NCBI GenBank assembly: GCA_902779845.1
Contig: CACZCZ010000013.1
Span: 1 to 64,000, forward strand
Origin: an uncultured Bacteroidales bacterium
GTDB lineage: Bacteria > Bacteroidota > Bacteroidia > Bacteroidales > Bacteroidaceae
Direction of reading: 5' to 3'
Length of the DNA stretch: 64,000 nucleotides
The notes under the pieces were generated by a model that made no database searches, was not told the DNA's origin, and saw nothing but the letters and a program-made list of their open reading frames with translations. The position numbers were made by a program, and so were the translations under genes. This document shows positions 45,297 through 55,258 of this stretch, piece by piece; the stretch's first letter is position 1, and each line of letters begins with the position of its first letter.

Positions 45297-45350
45297 CAGA
45301 AAGGGTACACATGATTTGACAAATGAAATCATGTGTACCCTTTCTGTTTT
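45297..45350 (+). terminator. Strong intrinsic terminator after gdhA
   Basis: A perfect 21-bp stem: 45297-45317 (begins CAGAAAGGGTAC) with 45326-45346, an 8-base loop, then TTTT. No other gene lies within. Confidence 0.9.
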
Positions 45351-45457
45351 CTTTCAAGAAATACGGTCGAATCATGAGATTTCCATGGGTGAACATGTGG
45401 AGAATACGTGTAAGGAGCTAAGAAATAGGGTTGTTAGCTTATTCTGCGAGGTTGCTA

Positions 45458-45507
45458 TTTTTCCATGGGGTCAGCGATACAACCTATGAAAAAATGCTGT
45501 ACCTTTG
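45458..45507 (+). promoter_or_regulatory. Promoter with dyad operator before the TPR/HTH regulator gene
   Basis: TTTTTCCATGGGGT...ATACAACCTATGAAAA precedes the -7 box TACCTTTG (45500-45507). A closely similar arrangement lies before the GH95 gene (51628-51673). The half-sites TTCCAT and ATGrAA are in dyad relation. Confidence 0.55.
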
Positions 45508-45531
45508 CCGCAGAAATCTTAACAACTCAAT

Positions 45532-46917
45532 ATGAAAACCAGTCATTACCTCTTCGTATCGCTTCTCATGCTGTCCCTCGCGGCTTGCCGCAGAGACCGG
45601 GCAGCGAACGAGGACTGGCGCGATGCCCACTTCTGCTTCGAGCAGGGACTCGCAGCCCTTGACAGCGACAGCGTGAGGACAGGCGAGCTGCTGCTGAATG
45701 AGGCTGTTCGGTTGGCGCACAAGGAGAAGGACTGGCATACGATGTATCTGGCGCAGCAACGGCTGGCAGAGTCGCTGGCATGGGGCAACAGCAGGGCGGC
45801 GCTGGAGATGGCTAAGCAGGCGCTGACGACCTACGAACAGCACCCCGACGATGAGCGCAACCACATCATGTTATTGGATTACGCGGGCACGTACGCCTCG
45901 CAGGTGGCATTTCACGAAAACAACGATTTCACCGAGGCCTTTGCCTATACGCAGAGAGCTTATGAGCTGGCCGACAGTCTGGGCGATGCAGAGCTGCTCT
46001 GCGAGACGCTGACGAGTCTGGCCAACATCCATTGGGGCGCCGATGACTTCCCGGCAGCGCTGCGTTACGCACGTGCTGCCGAACGCTTGGCACCCGAGCA
46101 TCTGCTGTCAGCGACCTTGCAGGTGCTGGCGCGCTGTCTGGTCAGCTGCGACTCGCTGGCGGCGGCCGAAGCCGTGTATCACCGTATGCAGCCGGGCGAC
46201 GACCTGCAGGCAGCGTATATCGTGCAGAGCAATCTGGCGAAGCTGGCCTTACACCGTCATGATATAGAGGAGGCAGAGGAGGCCATTGACGAGGCCTTTA
46301 GCTATGCCGAGGAACTCTACTATAAGGCCTTGCAGCAGAAGGATGACTACTACCAGACGGCGCTGCGGCAGGAACGCGAGAATGAGCGCCTGCGCTACAC
46401 AGAGCTGCTGCAGCGCTTGGCACTGTGGGGCGGACTGGCTATGGTCATCATGGCAGCCATCGCCGCCTTCGTGATTGTCCGTGGACGTATGCAGACGCGC
46501 GAACTGTTGCACCGACAGGAGGCAGCAGCCCAGCAGGAACAGCTGCGCCAGCGCGACAGCATGATCCATTTCCTGCAGGACTTCATCCTGGAACGCTGTG
46601 ACGTGGTGCAGAAGCTGGGCGAGAGTGCCGAACGCCACATCAATATCTCTGCCCACGAATGGGAGGAAGTGGAACACACGCTCAACGCTATCGACGACAA
46701 CCGCTTCACACGTCTGCGCGCCCGCTACACGGAATTAAAGGAAGAGGACGTCCGCCTCTGCATCCTCATCCGCCTGGGCCTCACCAACCGCGCCATCGGC
46801 AACATCTACGGCATCAGCATCTCTGCCGTGCAGCACCGCAAACTCAAACTCAAGAAAGAAGTCTTCGGCGAGAACGACCCCGAGACAACGCTGGAGCAAG
46901 TGCTGGAGAAGCTATGA
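45532..46917 (+). CDS. Membrane-tethered TPR lipoprotein with C-terminal HTH-like regulator domain
   Basis: A 461-residue protein with lipoprotein signal (LSLAAC, Cys at about 19) and TPR-like helical repeats (about 30-260). A membrane span follows (LALWGGLAMVIMAAIAAFVIV, about 297-317), then a cytoplasmic coiled coil and a C-terminal helical domain (EEDVRLCILIRLGLTNRAIG, then YGISISAVQHRKLKLKKEVF) that looks like a LuxR-type HTH. In this known Bacteroidetes type the TPR region senses a signal outside the inner membrane and the HTH acts on DNA. It probably controls neighbouring secreted-protein genes, since its own promoter shares an operator-like motif with the GH95 gene promoter; this is inference. 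Confidence 0.78.
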   Translation: MKTSHYLFVSLLMLSLAACRRDRAANEDWRDAHFCFEQGLAALDSDSVRTGELLLNEAVRLAHKEKDWHTMYLAQQRLAESLAWGNSRAALEMAKQALTTYEQHPDDERNHIMLLDYAGTYASQVAFHENNDFTEAFAYTQRAYELADSLGDAELLCETLTSLANIHWGADDFPAALRYARAAERLAPEHLLSATLQVLARCLVSCDSLAAAEAVYHRMQPGDDLQAAYIVQSNLAKLALHRHDIEEAEEAIDEAFSYAEELYYKALQQKDDYYQTALRQERENERLRYTELLQRLALWGGLAMVIMAAIAAFVIVRGRMQTRELLHRQEAAAQQEQLRQRDSMIHFLQDFILERCDVVQKLGESAERHINISAHEWEEVEHTLNAIDDNRFTRLRARYTELKEEDVRLCILIRLGLTNRAIGNIYGISISAVQHRKLKLKKEVFGENDPETTLEQVLEKL

Positions 46918-47011
46918 AAAATGAAAAGTGAAAGAGTGAAAAGTGAAAAATAAAAACTACTTGACTCTTGACGAATGACAAATGACGAATAATTAACAAA
47001 ACGATACGACT
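46918..47011. repeat. Filler repeats before the first T9SS cargo gene
   Basis: GAAAAGTGAAAGAGTGAAAA, then TGACGAATGACAAATGACGA. Same word families as at 19165-19200 and 24350. No -7 box is recognisable here. Confidence 0.5.
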
Positions 47012-49108
47012 ATGAAACGACTCTTTCTTTTTACCTTAGTTGCTCTGCTTGCAGTTGGTTTGCAGGCTCAGACCTATCATCCCTTTGTGGAACGGGGAAA
47101 GCGCTGGTGTGTGCATGGATTCAGCATGGGAAGTGATCACACGGTTACCGACTATTACTTCTCTCCTGAGAAGAATCAATTAGAAAGAAATGGGCACAGC
47201 TATGAACAACTGTGTGCCAGAACACAAGATGGAAATGATAAACCTCTCGGCTGGTTCCGTGAAGAGAACCAACGTGTCTATATGTACAACGAGGAGGAAG
47301 ACAAGGAAGTTCTTACCTATGACTTCTCGCTCAAGGTGGGCGATAGATTTGAGCCGGAATACGGCGATTTTGAACATTGCGAAGTCACTAAGATTGATTA
47401 CCTCATGGTATATGGTGACTCCCTGAAAGTCATCAACTTCCAGGGAAAAGACAAGACAAGCTCTCTTTCTGTACTAGCTAAAGGTCGATGGATTGAGGGA
47501 ATCGGTAGTGAAATGAACCCCTTAGACGGATTATTCTCGCATAGTGCCCCCACTTCGTGGAGCTATCAACTGGCCTATGTGTCAGGCTCAAGCTATTGGC
47601 CATTCGCTTTTAGCCAACACTACAATGGTTGGTGGGGACAGGACTTAGCAAGGGGAGAGGAAGATCAGGACTATGCGAGAACACATTCCTTCAATGAAAA
47701 CGATTTGCACTATGAACTCGTCCCTGACCCCGTGCACGATGCCTATGCCCTGCATGTATCTGGCATCATGTGGCTTCCTTGTGGCGGTGATCTTTACATA
47801 TATTGTAGAAGAGAACGTACAGAGGACATTTCTGCTTATAAGCTATACCTTCAGGAAGATGTGGCTGGAGATGTCACTCCCTGCAAGAGCCCCTATCACG
47901 TTGACTTATCCTTCCCCTTCTTCCTGGCAGAACATAAATATACCGTTGTGGACGAACGCGGCGAGCACCCGGTTGCTGTCAGGGAAACTCCTTATCGCCG
48001 CTTCGTTGAAGAGGGCAAGGTGTGGAAAGTGGGATGGTTCCCAGCGGCTGTCAACCCGGCCCAGAAATTGGATTCTTACTATTTCGATGGTGATTCAATT
48101 ATCATTGATGGTAAAGTCTGTTATAAGATGAGATGCCGTCATGAGGCCAATGAGCGGTGGGGTAATCCTGAACCTTGGTCAGAATATGTAGGTGCTTTTT
48201 ACGAAGATGGGCGCAAAGTGTTCTGTGTATTCCCTGACAAACAGGAGCTTGAACTTCTTTATGACTTCGAGTCCAACATCGGCGACACCATTCAGGTGTA
48301 TGGAGGAGTTGGAGCAAGAGATTTTTCCACGGTATCATGTATCATTTCTAAAAGGCAACATTTAAACAATGAATGCTTCAAGGGAGGTGTTACGTATGTT
48401 GATGTAGAAGAACCGGTATGGGACGACGAAACACAGACAGTCATCAACAAGTACAATCATGATGATCCTAACCGCTGGATGGAAGGCGTGGGCTCAAGAA
48501 CTCCTTTCGACAATATCATGTTCTCAGGTTGGGCCGGAAACTATTATGGATTGATGTCCTGTACGGTCGGTGATGAGGTTCTCTACTATAATCCCTATCT
48601 CAAGGATGGAGTCACCCAGCCCGATGAGGCTGAGGTGAAGAAACATTGGATAGACTTCACGCATATCAAGAAGCCACGGCCGAAGGCACCAGCACGCGAG
48701 AGGACGGCGAACGAAACTGATGAGGAGAACCTGACGGGTGAATATTCGGATCATGAGCTCTTCGTGAATCTCAAGATTCTCTCGGGAACGTATGCCGTTA
48801 CGCTGAAGGACGCCGCAGACAATGAGGTCTATCGCAGGGACGTGCAGACGAGCAGCACCATCGCCCTCACCACCGACCTGACGAAGTACCCGGCAGGCAC
48901 CTACACACTCGTCGTGGAGAACAGCGAGGAGCAATACACCGCCACCCTCACCCTGCCCCTTGACGACACCGCCGTCCGCGACCTCCCCTCCATCGTAAAT
49001 TGTAAATTGTCCAATTGTAAATGGTATGATCTTTCCGGCCGCCAACTCTCTACACCGCCCGCCAAAGGCATCTATATCCGCGATGGGAAAAAGGTGGTCG
49101 TGAAGTGA
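47012..49108 (+). CDS. Secreted T9SS cargo protein, two-repeat build, paralogue A
   Basis: A 698-residue protein with signal peptide (about 1-20, GLQAQ). Two diverged repeats of about 250 residues each follow (FVERGKRWCVHGFSMGSD from about 28; FVEEGKVWKVGWFPA from about 332), each with YYF-D/S-x-D, an E-D-G-R-K-V-like strand, L-L/T-Y-D-F and a R-W-x-E-G-x-G-S closing motif. The C-terminal 150 residues hold a beta-sandwich and the T9SS tail (YDLSGRQL...GKKVVVK). Inside the tail [10 protein letters not shown] is the translation of the intergenic GTAAATTGTAAATTGTCC filler. The repeat type is frequent in Prevotella secretomes; role unknown. Confidence 0.75.
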   Translation: MKRLFLFTLVALLAVGLQAQTYHPFVERGKRWCVHGFSMGSDHTVTDYYFSPEKNQLERNGHSYEQLCARTQDGNDKPLGWFREENQRVYMYNEEEDKEVLTYDFSLKVGDRFEPEYGDFEHCEVTKIDYLMVYGDSLKVINFQGKDKTSSLSVLAKGRWIEGIGSEMNPLDGLFSHSAPTSWSYQLAYVSGSSYWPFAFSQHYNGWWGQDLARGEEDQDYARTHSFNENDLHYELVPDPVHDAYALHVSGIMWLPCGGDLYIYCRRERTEDISAYKLYLQEDVAGDVTPCKSPYHVDLSFPFFLAEHKYTVVDERGEHPVAVRETPYRRFVEEGKVWKVGWFPAAVNPAQKLDSYYFDGDSIIIDGKVCYKMRCRHEANERWGNPEPWSEYVGAFYEDGRKVFCVFPDKQELELLYDFESNIGDTIQVYGGVGARDFSTVSCIISKRQHLNNECFKGGVTYVDVEEPVWDDETQTVINKYNHDDPNRWMEGVGSRTPFDNIMFSGWAGNYYGLMSCTVGDEVLYYNPYLKDGVTQPDEAEVKKHWIDFTHIKKPRPKAPARERTANETDEENLTGEYSDHELFVNLKILSGTYAVTLKDAADNEVYRRDVQTSSTIALTTDLTKYPAGTYTLVVENSEEQYTATLTLPLDDTAVRDLPSIVNCKLSNCKWYDLSGRQLSTPPAKGIYIRDGKKVVVK

Positions 49109-49141
49109 CGATGGGCTTTTGCGCAAATAATGAAAGAAAGT

Positions 49142-49173
49142 TTTGCTCATGTGAAAGAGCGCATCTATTTTTG
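49142..49173 (+). promoter_or_regulatory. Canonical promoter for paralogue B
   Basis: TTTG at 49142-49145, 20 nt, then TATTTTTG at 49166-49173, 27 nt before the ATG at 49201. Confidence 0.75.
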
Positions 49174-49200
49174 CAATGTCTAACCTAAACAAGTTGATTT

Positions 49201-51201
49201 ATGAGACATCAAGCCATCCTTTTAATGATATTCATCTTATGCATCGTTCCAAGCACTTATGCCCAAGATACATACAACTATCGCCCATTGGCAACAGAGG
49301 GTAAGGTGTGGTACTTCAAGTATGATGACTCTTATCGTAAGAATCTCTATTACTCATACGTCATAAAAGGCGATACTGTCATCAACGAAAAAGTTTACAA
49401 GAAGCTCTATATGCAGCACTCTCGCTTTTTCCTGTATACTGCAGCCTTAAGAGATGAAGGCACTCGGGCATATATGGTACCTGCAGATAGTACTCGAGAG
49501 TTCATCTACTATGATATGGAACTACAGGAAACCATTGACTTAGCTTATGGTCTTGGGGCAAAGCCAAATGGCCGCGACTGGAGCGGGCCTCTACGAAAAC
49601 AGTTTTTTTTAAGTACCTACTTACCTTATCACACATGGTTCACTTGGGTTGAAAGTGTCGGCGAGGTGGATGATGATTACTTTAGATGTAGTTTCTGGAG
49701 AGATCCATCTAGTGGCATAGACTTCTCAGGAAACCGCCTAGTATCCTGCATTGAAGATGGGAATTATATCTGGGGAACAGGGACGCCTAACCCATCTCGT
49801 TATGAGGTACCGCTTACCTATGAGAATAAGGCAGGTGACAATCGTCAACCCTCGGAAATATGGGTCGAATGGGAAGACGGATTCCTGACATTCTATGGCA
49901 AGGAGGTAGAAGACGAGTTTAAAATATACATTGATGGCTATGATGCTTTTAGCTATATGTCTTTGAAAGGAAACTTCTGCTGCACATATGCGATAGAGAG
50001 AACTCAAACTCATGATTTCTTGCGAATGTACCGTATAGAGAGTGCATCGGAGGCATTTTCCTTTGCGGCGAGTTATGCGACATTACCTAACGGCCCTGAA
50101 GAGATACCCAGTCGCCCCTTCATCGAAGAGGGAAAGGTGTGGAAGGTTGGGCGTTTCCCTGAGGCTGGGGACACGAATACAGCGCAGGAACTGGAATACT
50201 ATTATTTTGATGGTGATACCATTATAAGGGATCTCCGGTGCAAGACGATGAAGTGTCGACATGACGTCTTTGATCAACAGAATCATCGGGAATCTTGGAC
50301 AGAGGCTATTGGGGTCATCTACGAGGACAGGGGGCGTATTTATCTGAACGAGCCAGGCTCAGAGAAATTTGACATCATCTATGACTTCAAGTCCCCGCAG
50401 GAAAGCCGTTTCCGCATTGAAAATTCAAGTTCAATCCCAGAACGTAATCTTGATGAAGCAATCGTCGTGAAGCGAGCGGCGGAAATGAGTGAACGATTCA
50501 AGGGCATTTCCTCAACAATCTCATTATGGATATGTATTAATGCTCGCTATGATCATACAGCCGAGGTCAATTGGATGGAAGGTGTTGGCAACGTCTATCG
50601 TCCATTGGACAACTATCCGCAGACTGATGGCTATCCATACCTGTTGATGTCCTGCACCGTCGGTGATGAGGTTCTCTACTATAATCCCGATCTCATGGAC
50701 GGCGTAACCCCGCCCGATGGGGCTGATGTGAAGAAACATTGGATAGACTTCACGCATATCAAGAAGCCACGGCCGAAAGCACCAGCACGCGAGAGGACGG
50801 CGAACGAAACTGATGAGGAGAACCTGACGGGTGAATACTCGGTCAAGCAGCTCTTCGTGAATCTCAAGATCCTCTCGGGAACGTATGCCGTTACGCTGAA
50901 GGATGCCGCAGACAATGTGGTCTATCGCAGGGACGTGCAGACGAGCAGCACCATCGCCCTCACCACCGACCTGACGAAGTACCCGGCAGGCACCTACATG
51001 CTCGTCGTGGAGAACAGCGAGGAGCAATACACCGCCACCCTCACTCTGCCCCTTGACGACACCGCCGTCCGCGACCTCCCCTCCATCGTAAATTGTAAAT
51101 TGTCCAATTGTAAATGCTTTGATCTTTCCGGCCGCCAACTCTCCACACCGCCCGCTAAGGGCGTCTATATCCGTGATGGGAGAAAGGTGGTGGTGAAGTG
51201 A
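49201..51201 (+). CDS. Secreted T9SS cargo protein, two-repeat build, paralogue B
   Basis: A 666-residue paralogue of the preceding protein, in tandem. The signal peptide (about 1-21, STYAQ) is followed by two repeats (LATEGKVWYFKYDDSYRKN; FIEEGKVWKVGRFPEAGD). The N-terminal two thirds are well diverged from paralogue A, but from about 50650 to the end the DNA is nearly identical to paralogue A (48550-49108), a sign of recent exchange or duplication. It has the same filler-derived [10 protein letters not shown] and the same tail (FDLSGRQL...GRKVVVK). It carries its own promoter. Confidence 0.75.
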   Translation: MRHQAILLMIFILCIVPSTYAQDTYNYRPLATEGKVWYFKYDDSYRKNLYYSYVIKGDTVINEKVYKKLYMQHSRFFLYTAALRDEGTRAYMVPADSTREFIYYDMELQETIDLAYGLGAKPNGRDWSGPLRKQFFLSTYLPYHTWFTWVESVGEVDDDYFRCSFWRDPSSGIDFSGNRLVSCIEDGNYIWGTGTPNPSRYEVPLTYENKAGDNRQPSEIWVEWEDGFLTFYGKEVEDEFKIYIDGYDAFSYMSLKGNFCCTYAIERTQTHDFLRMYRIESASEAFSFAASYATLPNGPEEIPSRPFIEEGKVWKVGRFPEAGDTNTAQELEYYYFDGDTIIRDLRCKTMKCRHDVFDQQNHRESWTEAIGVIYEDRGRIYLNEPGSEKFDIIYDFKSPQESRFRIENSSSIPERNLDEAIVVKRAAEMSERFKGISSTISLWICINARYDHTAEVNWMEGVGNVYRPLDNYPQTDGYPYLLMSCTVGDEVLYYNPDLMDGVTPPDGADVKKHWIDFTHIKKPRPKAPARERTANETDEENLTGEYSVKQLFVNLKILSGTYAVTLKDAADNVVYRRDVQTSSTIALTTDLTKYPAGTYMLVVENSEEQYTATLTLPLDDTAVRDLPSIVNCKLSNCKCFDLSGRQLSTPPAKGVYIRDGRKVVVK

Positions 51202-51251
51202 TGGTTAGGGCTGAAAGTCGCTGCGCGACGGCGAGAGGGGAGATTGGCTAC

Positions 51252-51380
51252 AAGACTTAGGTCTTCGAGCCATAAGACCTTGGTCTTATCGTTTTTCTCA
51301 CACGTGAGAAAATAAATTCTCACCTGTGAGAAAAACTTTTATCATAGGTGAGAAAATCTTTTATCATAGGTGAGAAAACC
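51252..51380. repeat. Cluster of small palindromes after paralogue B
   Basis: AAGACTTAGGTCTT (51252-51265), ATAAGACCTTGGTCTTAT (51272-51289), TTCTCACACGTGAGAA (about 51296-51310), TTCTCACCTGTGAGAA (51318-51333) and two direct copies of TTTTATCATAGGTGAGAAAA (about 51337-51377). No gene is seen. The array could bind a repressor or act in the RNA. Confidence 0.6.
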
Positions 51381-51627
51381 AATTGCCTTATGGATTGATG
51401 GCCTGAAAGCACAGAGTTCGCGGCCTAAAAGCATAGGACTTTTGCGATTGAAAAGCACACAATGCACACGGTATGTAGGTTCTTTCGCACAATATTTTCT
51501 TAAGAACTTTCCGAGGTGGAGATAACTTTCCATGAGGCTGGAGGGGGAGGTGGGAATAGAATCCTTAAATACAACTCATTACGGCTTTCGATGCTCCCTG
51601 TCTTTTCCATGGGGACGGCAAATCTTT

Positions 51628-51673
51628 TCCATGGGGTAGGTAATACAACCGATGGAAAGACGGTGTAATTTTG
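51628..51673 (+). promoter_or_regulatory. Promoter with dyad operator before the GH95 gene
   Basis: TTTTCCATGGGGTAGG...ATACAACCGATGGAAA precedes the -7 box TAATTTTG (51666-51673). A second TTTTCCATGGGG half-site lies directly upstream at about 51602-51613. Nearly the same pattern precedes the regulator gene at 45532. Confidence 0.55.
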
Positions 51674-51719
51674 CAGCTGCTTACCAAGCCAAGTTGCAAA
51701 TAAGTTACAATGTCAGAAT

Positions 51720-54263
51720 ATGATGATTAGAAGAAGGACCTCAGCCTTCATTTGCCTCCTGCTATGTGCCCCTTCCATGGCGGCTTTATCTCTTTGGTAC
51801 CGACAGGCTCCATCAGCACGCAGGGTGACCAATGCGTGGATGGAGTACGGGCTACCTATTGGCAATGGACATTTAGGCGGAATGGTGATGGGCGGCATTG
51901 CTAAGGCAGAGGTGCAACTGAATGAAAAGACTTTCTGGACGGGGAACACAGAAGAGCTTGGCGCTTATCAGAATATCGGTTACCTGCGATTGGAGGATTT
52001 GAGAGAGCGCCATGGGAAGGACTACAGGATAGAGCTGGATCTGGACGAGGCTATCGTCACGGAAAAGTGGACGGACACCGACGATGGTCGCTTCACGCGG
52101 GAATACTTGGTCAGCAACCCCGACAACGTCATGGCCATTCACCTGACGGCCACGCGGCAAAGAGCCCTGAACCTACGGGTCACCCTCGAAGGTACACATC
52201 AGGAACAGCCGAGCTACGCCAAAGCGACAGGAAGTATGACGACCTCTTTGGATCTGCTCAACGGTGCCGTTGTATTCCGAGTCTCGACGACCGACGGTAG
52301 CGTTCGTGCAACGGAGAATGGCATTGAACTGACAAATGCCACGGAAGCGCTGCTTCTCGTCTCGGCCCAAACGGACTACGACCCACTTGCGCCGTCCTTT
52401 GTAACAGGAACTGATGATGCCTCGCTTTTATCCGACTTAGCTAAGCACGTCAGTGGTATGACGGACAGGTGGAGTGTCCTGAAGGCGCGGCACACAGAAG
52501 ACTATCAGAGGTTATATCAAAGGATGTCGCTCACGCTGGGGGGGGCAGAAATCGACGTACCGACGGATGAGCTTATCGCACGTTATAACACAGATGCCTC
52601 CGAGGAAGAACAACGCTATCTGGAACAACTCTTCTTTGCCTACGGGCGCTATCTCCTCATCGCCTCTTCGCGCGGTTTGCCTCTGCCCGCCAACCTTCAG
52701 GGAATCTGGAACAACAGCAACCGTCCGCCGTGGGCATCGGACATCCACGCCAACATCAATGTGCAGATGAACTACTGGCCGGCAGAACCGACGAACCTGA
52801 GCGAAGCAGCCATGCCGTTCTACGATTGGATTTACAACAATGCCATCCGTCTGCCCTATTGGCGAAAGTGTGCCCGTGACTACACCGGCATTGACGCGGG
52901 CTGGCTTTGCTTTTGGGAGAACAATATTACGGGCTTCACATGGGTCGCATACCCGAATCACTCTTACTGCGCCGTTCCGGCTTGGCTCTGCTGGCATCTA
53001 TGGCAGCACTATCTCTACACCCTTGACACCGAGTTCCTGCGCGAACGGGCGCTGCCGGTCATGCTGAGCTGTGTGGATTTCTGGATGGAGCGATTGACTC
53101 TGGATGAGTGCGACGGTACCTGGGTCTGCCCCAATGAGTGGAGCCCCGAACAGGGAGCCTTGGACAATGGCACATCCCATACACAGCAATGCGTCTGGAA
53201 CCTCTTCGACTGCACCTTACGGGCCGTTGACATACTTGGAGCTCAAGGAAGTGCGCTGACTGCAGAGAGATACACGGCCATACTGGGGAAATTCAAACAG
53301 ATGGATAATGGCCTGCACACCGAAACCTATACCGGCGCCTATGGCAAGGAGGTGAACGGCGTGGCTGAAGGCGACCTGTTACTGCGCGAATGGAAACACA
53401 AGCCCTATACCAATGCAGAACAGCAACAACACCGCCATGTTTCACATCTGATGTGTCTCTATCCTTTTCATCTTATGGGCAATGATGAGACCCTATACAC
53501 AGCAGCCCGAAACAGCCTGCTGCTACGCGGCGATGAAAACACGGGGTGGGCAATGGCATGGAGGCTGTGTCTTTGGGCACGTCTGGGCGAAGGCGAGAAG
53601 GCTCACAACATCCTGAGCACCGCCCTGAAACACGCTGGTTCCTATAACGTCAGCACCTCGCCAAGGCTATCCGGCATTTACTACAACATGCTTTCCGCAC
53701 ACCCGCCTTTTCAGATTGATGGCAATTTCGGTACTTGTGCTGCCATGGCCGAGATGTTGTTGCAAAGTCATACAGACACCCTACGCCTTTTGCCAGCCCT
53801 GCCAGAGGCATGGGCACAACACGGAGCAGTTCATGGCATCCGTGCTGAGGGAGGCTTCGAATTGGATTTCGAATGGGAAGATGCTGTCATCAAAAGTCTC
53901 ACAGTACGCTCCGACGCGGGCCGGAAATGTCATCTTCAATTACCGCTGAATGCAGATGCCGTCATCAGTGCAGGGTCTGATGCTGAAGGACCCATTGCCG
54001 AGTGTAGCGCTGAAGAAGGCCTCCTTAGTTTCTCCACTGTAAAAGGTGGCAGCTACTGCCTTTCGTTGAAAGCCACCGCCGTCCGCGACCTCCCCTCCAT
54101 CGTAAATTGTAAATTGTCCAATTGTAAATGGTATGATCTTTCCGGCCGCCAGATTCATCATTCGTCATTCTTGAAGGGTCAAGCGAGCAAGCTCGAGCGC
54201 ATCACTCGTCATTTACCTCGTGGCATCTACATTCGTGATGGGAAGAAGGTCTTGGTGAAGTGA
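51720..54263 (+). CDS. Glycoside hydrolase family 95 alpha-L-fucosidase, T9SS-tailed
   Basis: An 847-residue secreted enzyme expected to remove alpha-1,2-linked fucose from host or plant glycans. The N-terminal signal (about 1-22) is followed by a GH95 beta-sandwich ([15 protein letters not shown] near 42; [10 protein letters not shown]) and an (alpha/alpha)6 barrel ([59 protein letters not shown]), with the acidic and Asn residues typical of the active site in place. The C-terminal tail is a cassette shared with the two upstream cargo genes, but carries a further in-frame insertion ([19 protein letters not shown]) between YDLSGRQ and [17 protein letters not shown] near 164 may be another repeat translation. 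Confidence 0.9.
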   Translation: MMIRRRTSAFICLLLCAPSMAALSLWYRQAPSARRVTNAWMEYGLPIGNGHLGGMVMGGIAKAEVQLNEKTFWTGNTEELGAYQNIGYLRLEDLRERHGKDYRIELDLDEAIVTEKWTDTDDGRFTREYLVSNPDNVMAIHLTATRQRALNLRVTLEGTHQEQPSYAKATGSMTTSLDLLNGAVVFRVSTTDGSVRATENGIELTNATEALLLVSAQTDYDPLAPSFVTGTDDASLLSDLAKHVSGMTDRWSVLKARHTEDYQRLYQRMSLTLGGAEIDVPTDELIARYNTDASEEEQRYLEQLFFAYGRYLLIASSRGLPLPANLQGIWNNSNRPPWASDIHANINVQMNYWPAEPTNLSEAAMPFYDWIYNNAIRLPYWRKCARDYTGIDAGWLCFWENNITGFTWVAYPNHSYCAVPAWLCWHLWQHYLYTLDTEFLRERALPVMLSCVDFWMERLTLDECDGTWVCPNEWSPEQGALDNGTSHTQQCVWNLFDCTLRAVDILGAQGSALTAERYTAILGKFKQMDNGLHTETYTGAYGKEVNGVAEGDLLLREWKHKPYTNAEQQQHRHVSHLMCLYPFHLMGNDETLYTAARNSLLLRGDENTGWAMAWRLCLWARLGEGEKAHNILSTALKHAGSYNVSTSPRLSGIYYNMLSAHPPFQIDGNFGTCAAMAEMLLQSHTDTLRLLPALPEAWAQHGAVHGIRAEGGFELDFEWEDAVIKSLTVRSDAGRKCHLQLPLNADAVISAGSDAEGPIAECSAEEGLLSFSTVKGGSYCLSLKATAVRDLPSIVNCKLSNCKWYDLSGRQIHHSSFLKGQASKLERITRHLPRGIYIRDGKKVLVK
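54100..54215 (+). repeat. In-frame filler repeats in the GH95 C-terminal tail
   Basis: GTAAATTGTAAATTGTCC (shared with both cargo paralogues) is followed 40 bases later by ATTCATCATTCGTCATTC, a GAGCAAGCTCGAGC palindrome and ACTCGTCATTTACC. Length keeps the frame. Confidence 0.6.
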
Positions 54264-54330
54264 GCACCATGAGAGCTTACGCTCCATTGGCCGAATGTGA
54301 AGAATGTATATAAGGTGATTTCCCATTTTA

Positions 54331-54552
54331 TTGGCAACACTCCTTGTTGCATGTTTTGTCGCATGTAAAAAAGCATTGGACGAAGAAACAACGGATTTAA
54401 CCTACATCAGGATTAAGGACACCCCCAACGAAACGCCCAAAATCTTATTAAAAATCTTTGCGCCTATGGTGCTAAAATCTCTATTTCCGGCCAAAGGCCG
54501 CTGGATTTTGTTTCAGATTTTGTTGGATTTTGAGCGAAGCGACTTGACTTAA
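54331..54552 (+). pseudogene. Relic of a lipoprotein gene
   Basis: A frame from a TTG start gives LLVACFVACKKALDEETTDL, a short hydrophobic stretch with a plausible lipobox (FVAC), followed by filler-derived sequence (SLFPAKGRWILF and similar). It is probably the 5' scrap of a lost lipoprotein gene. Confidence 0.3.
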
Positions 54553-55187
54553 TGAATGAAGAATGGAACTTTGAACTTCAATTATACATTATACATTATC
54601 AATTATACATTAAGCCCCTTCACCCTCAACCCCTTAACCGCACGAAAGCGCACAGGCCCTTCACGCTCGCTTGCGAGGCTCTCCCCCCACGGGGGCTGGA
54701 GAGGGGCTATTGGGGAGCTGGAAGAAACAAAAGAACCGAAACAAGATTACTATTCTTAGTGCCACAAGATTACTAATCTTAACCCCATAGACCGATAATC
54801 AATCCTGAAAATACGGACAAACAAATAAAGAATTTTCTTATCCTGCAATTTGACCCATTGAAACAAAGTACCACTAAACTATCCTGCAATTTGACCTATA
54901 CGCCCAATTTCTTTAGCTATATCATCAGAATTGTTGAGCGTATAGTCGTCAAGAACAGACAATATATTATTTGTTTCTATTTTTTTTAGGATAAGAATAA
55001 CATCTTATCAGTTGAAAAGTTAAAAAGGAATATCGAAACTGCCAAGAGTAATACGGTTTTTATTGCCTGCAATGTGTTGGTTTTAACATAAACGATCCGG
55101 TATATTACCAATTCTTTGCCTTGCGGCTCCTGCGAGCATCATTGCAATAAATTTGTGCTATTACCACACACTTTCTCTGCAAAATCT

Positions 55188-55218
55188 TTTGCTCGAAAGC
55201 AACAAATCGCTATTTTTG
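55188..55218 (+). promoter_or_regulatory. Canonical promoter for the three-gene secreted cluster
   Basis: TTTG at 55188-55191, 19 nt, then TATTTTTG at 55211-55218, 40 nt before the ATG at 55259. No further promoter is obvious before the next two genes. Confidence 0.75.
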
Positions 55219-55258
55219 TGGCGAAAATGTCAGTAAAACTTATAACAATAATAGCACA

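Larger units (their letters stand above)
54264..55258. other. Repeat-rich, AT-rich intergenic kilobase with relics
   Basis: Holds a 33-bp word GGCCGAATGTGAAGAATGTA... (54289-54321) that recurs at 60343-60375, a lipoprotein-like relic (54331-54552), ATTATACATT units near 54581-54611, a GC-rich palindrome (CTCCCCCCACGGGGGCTGG, 54680-54700) and a long AT-rich tail ending in a promoter. Apart from the relic no gene is supported. Confidence 0.5.
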
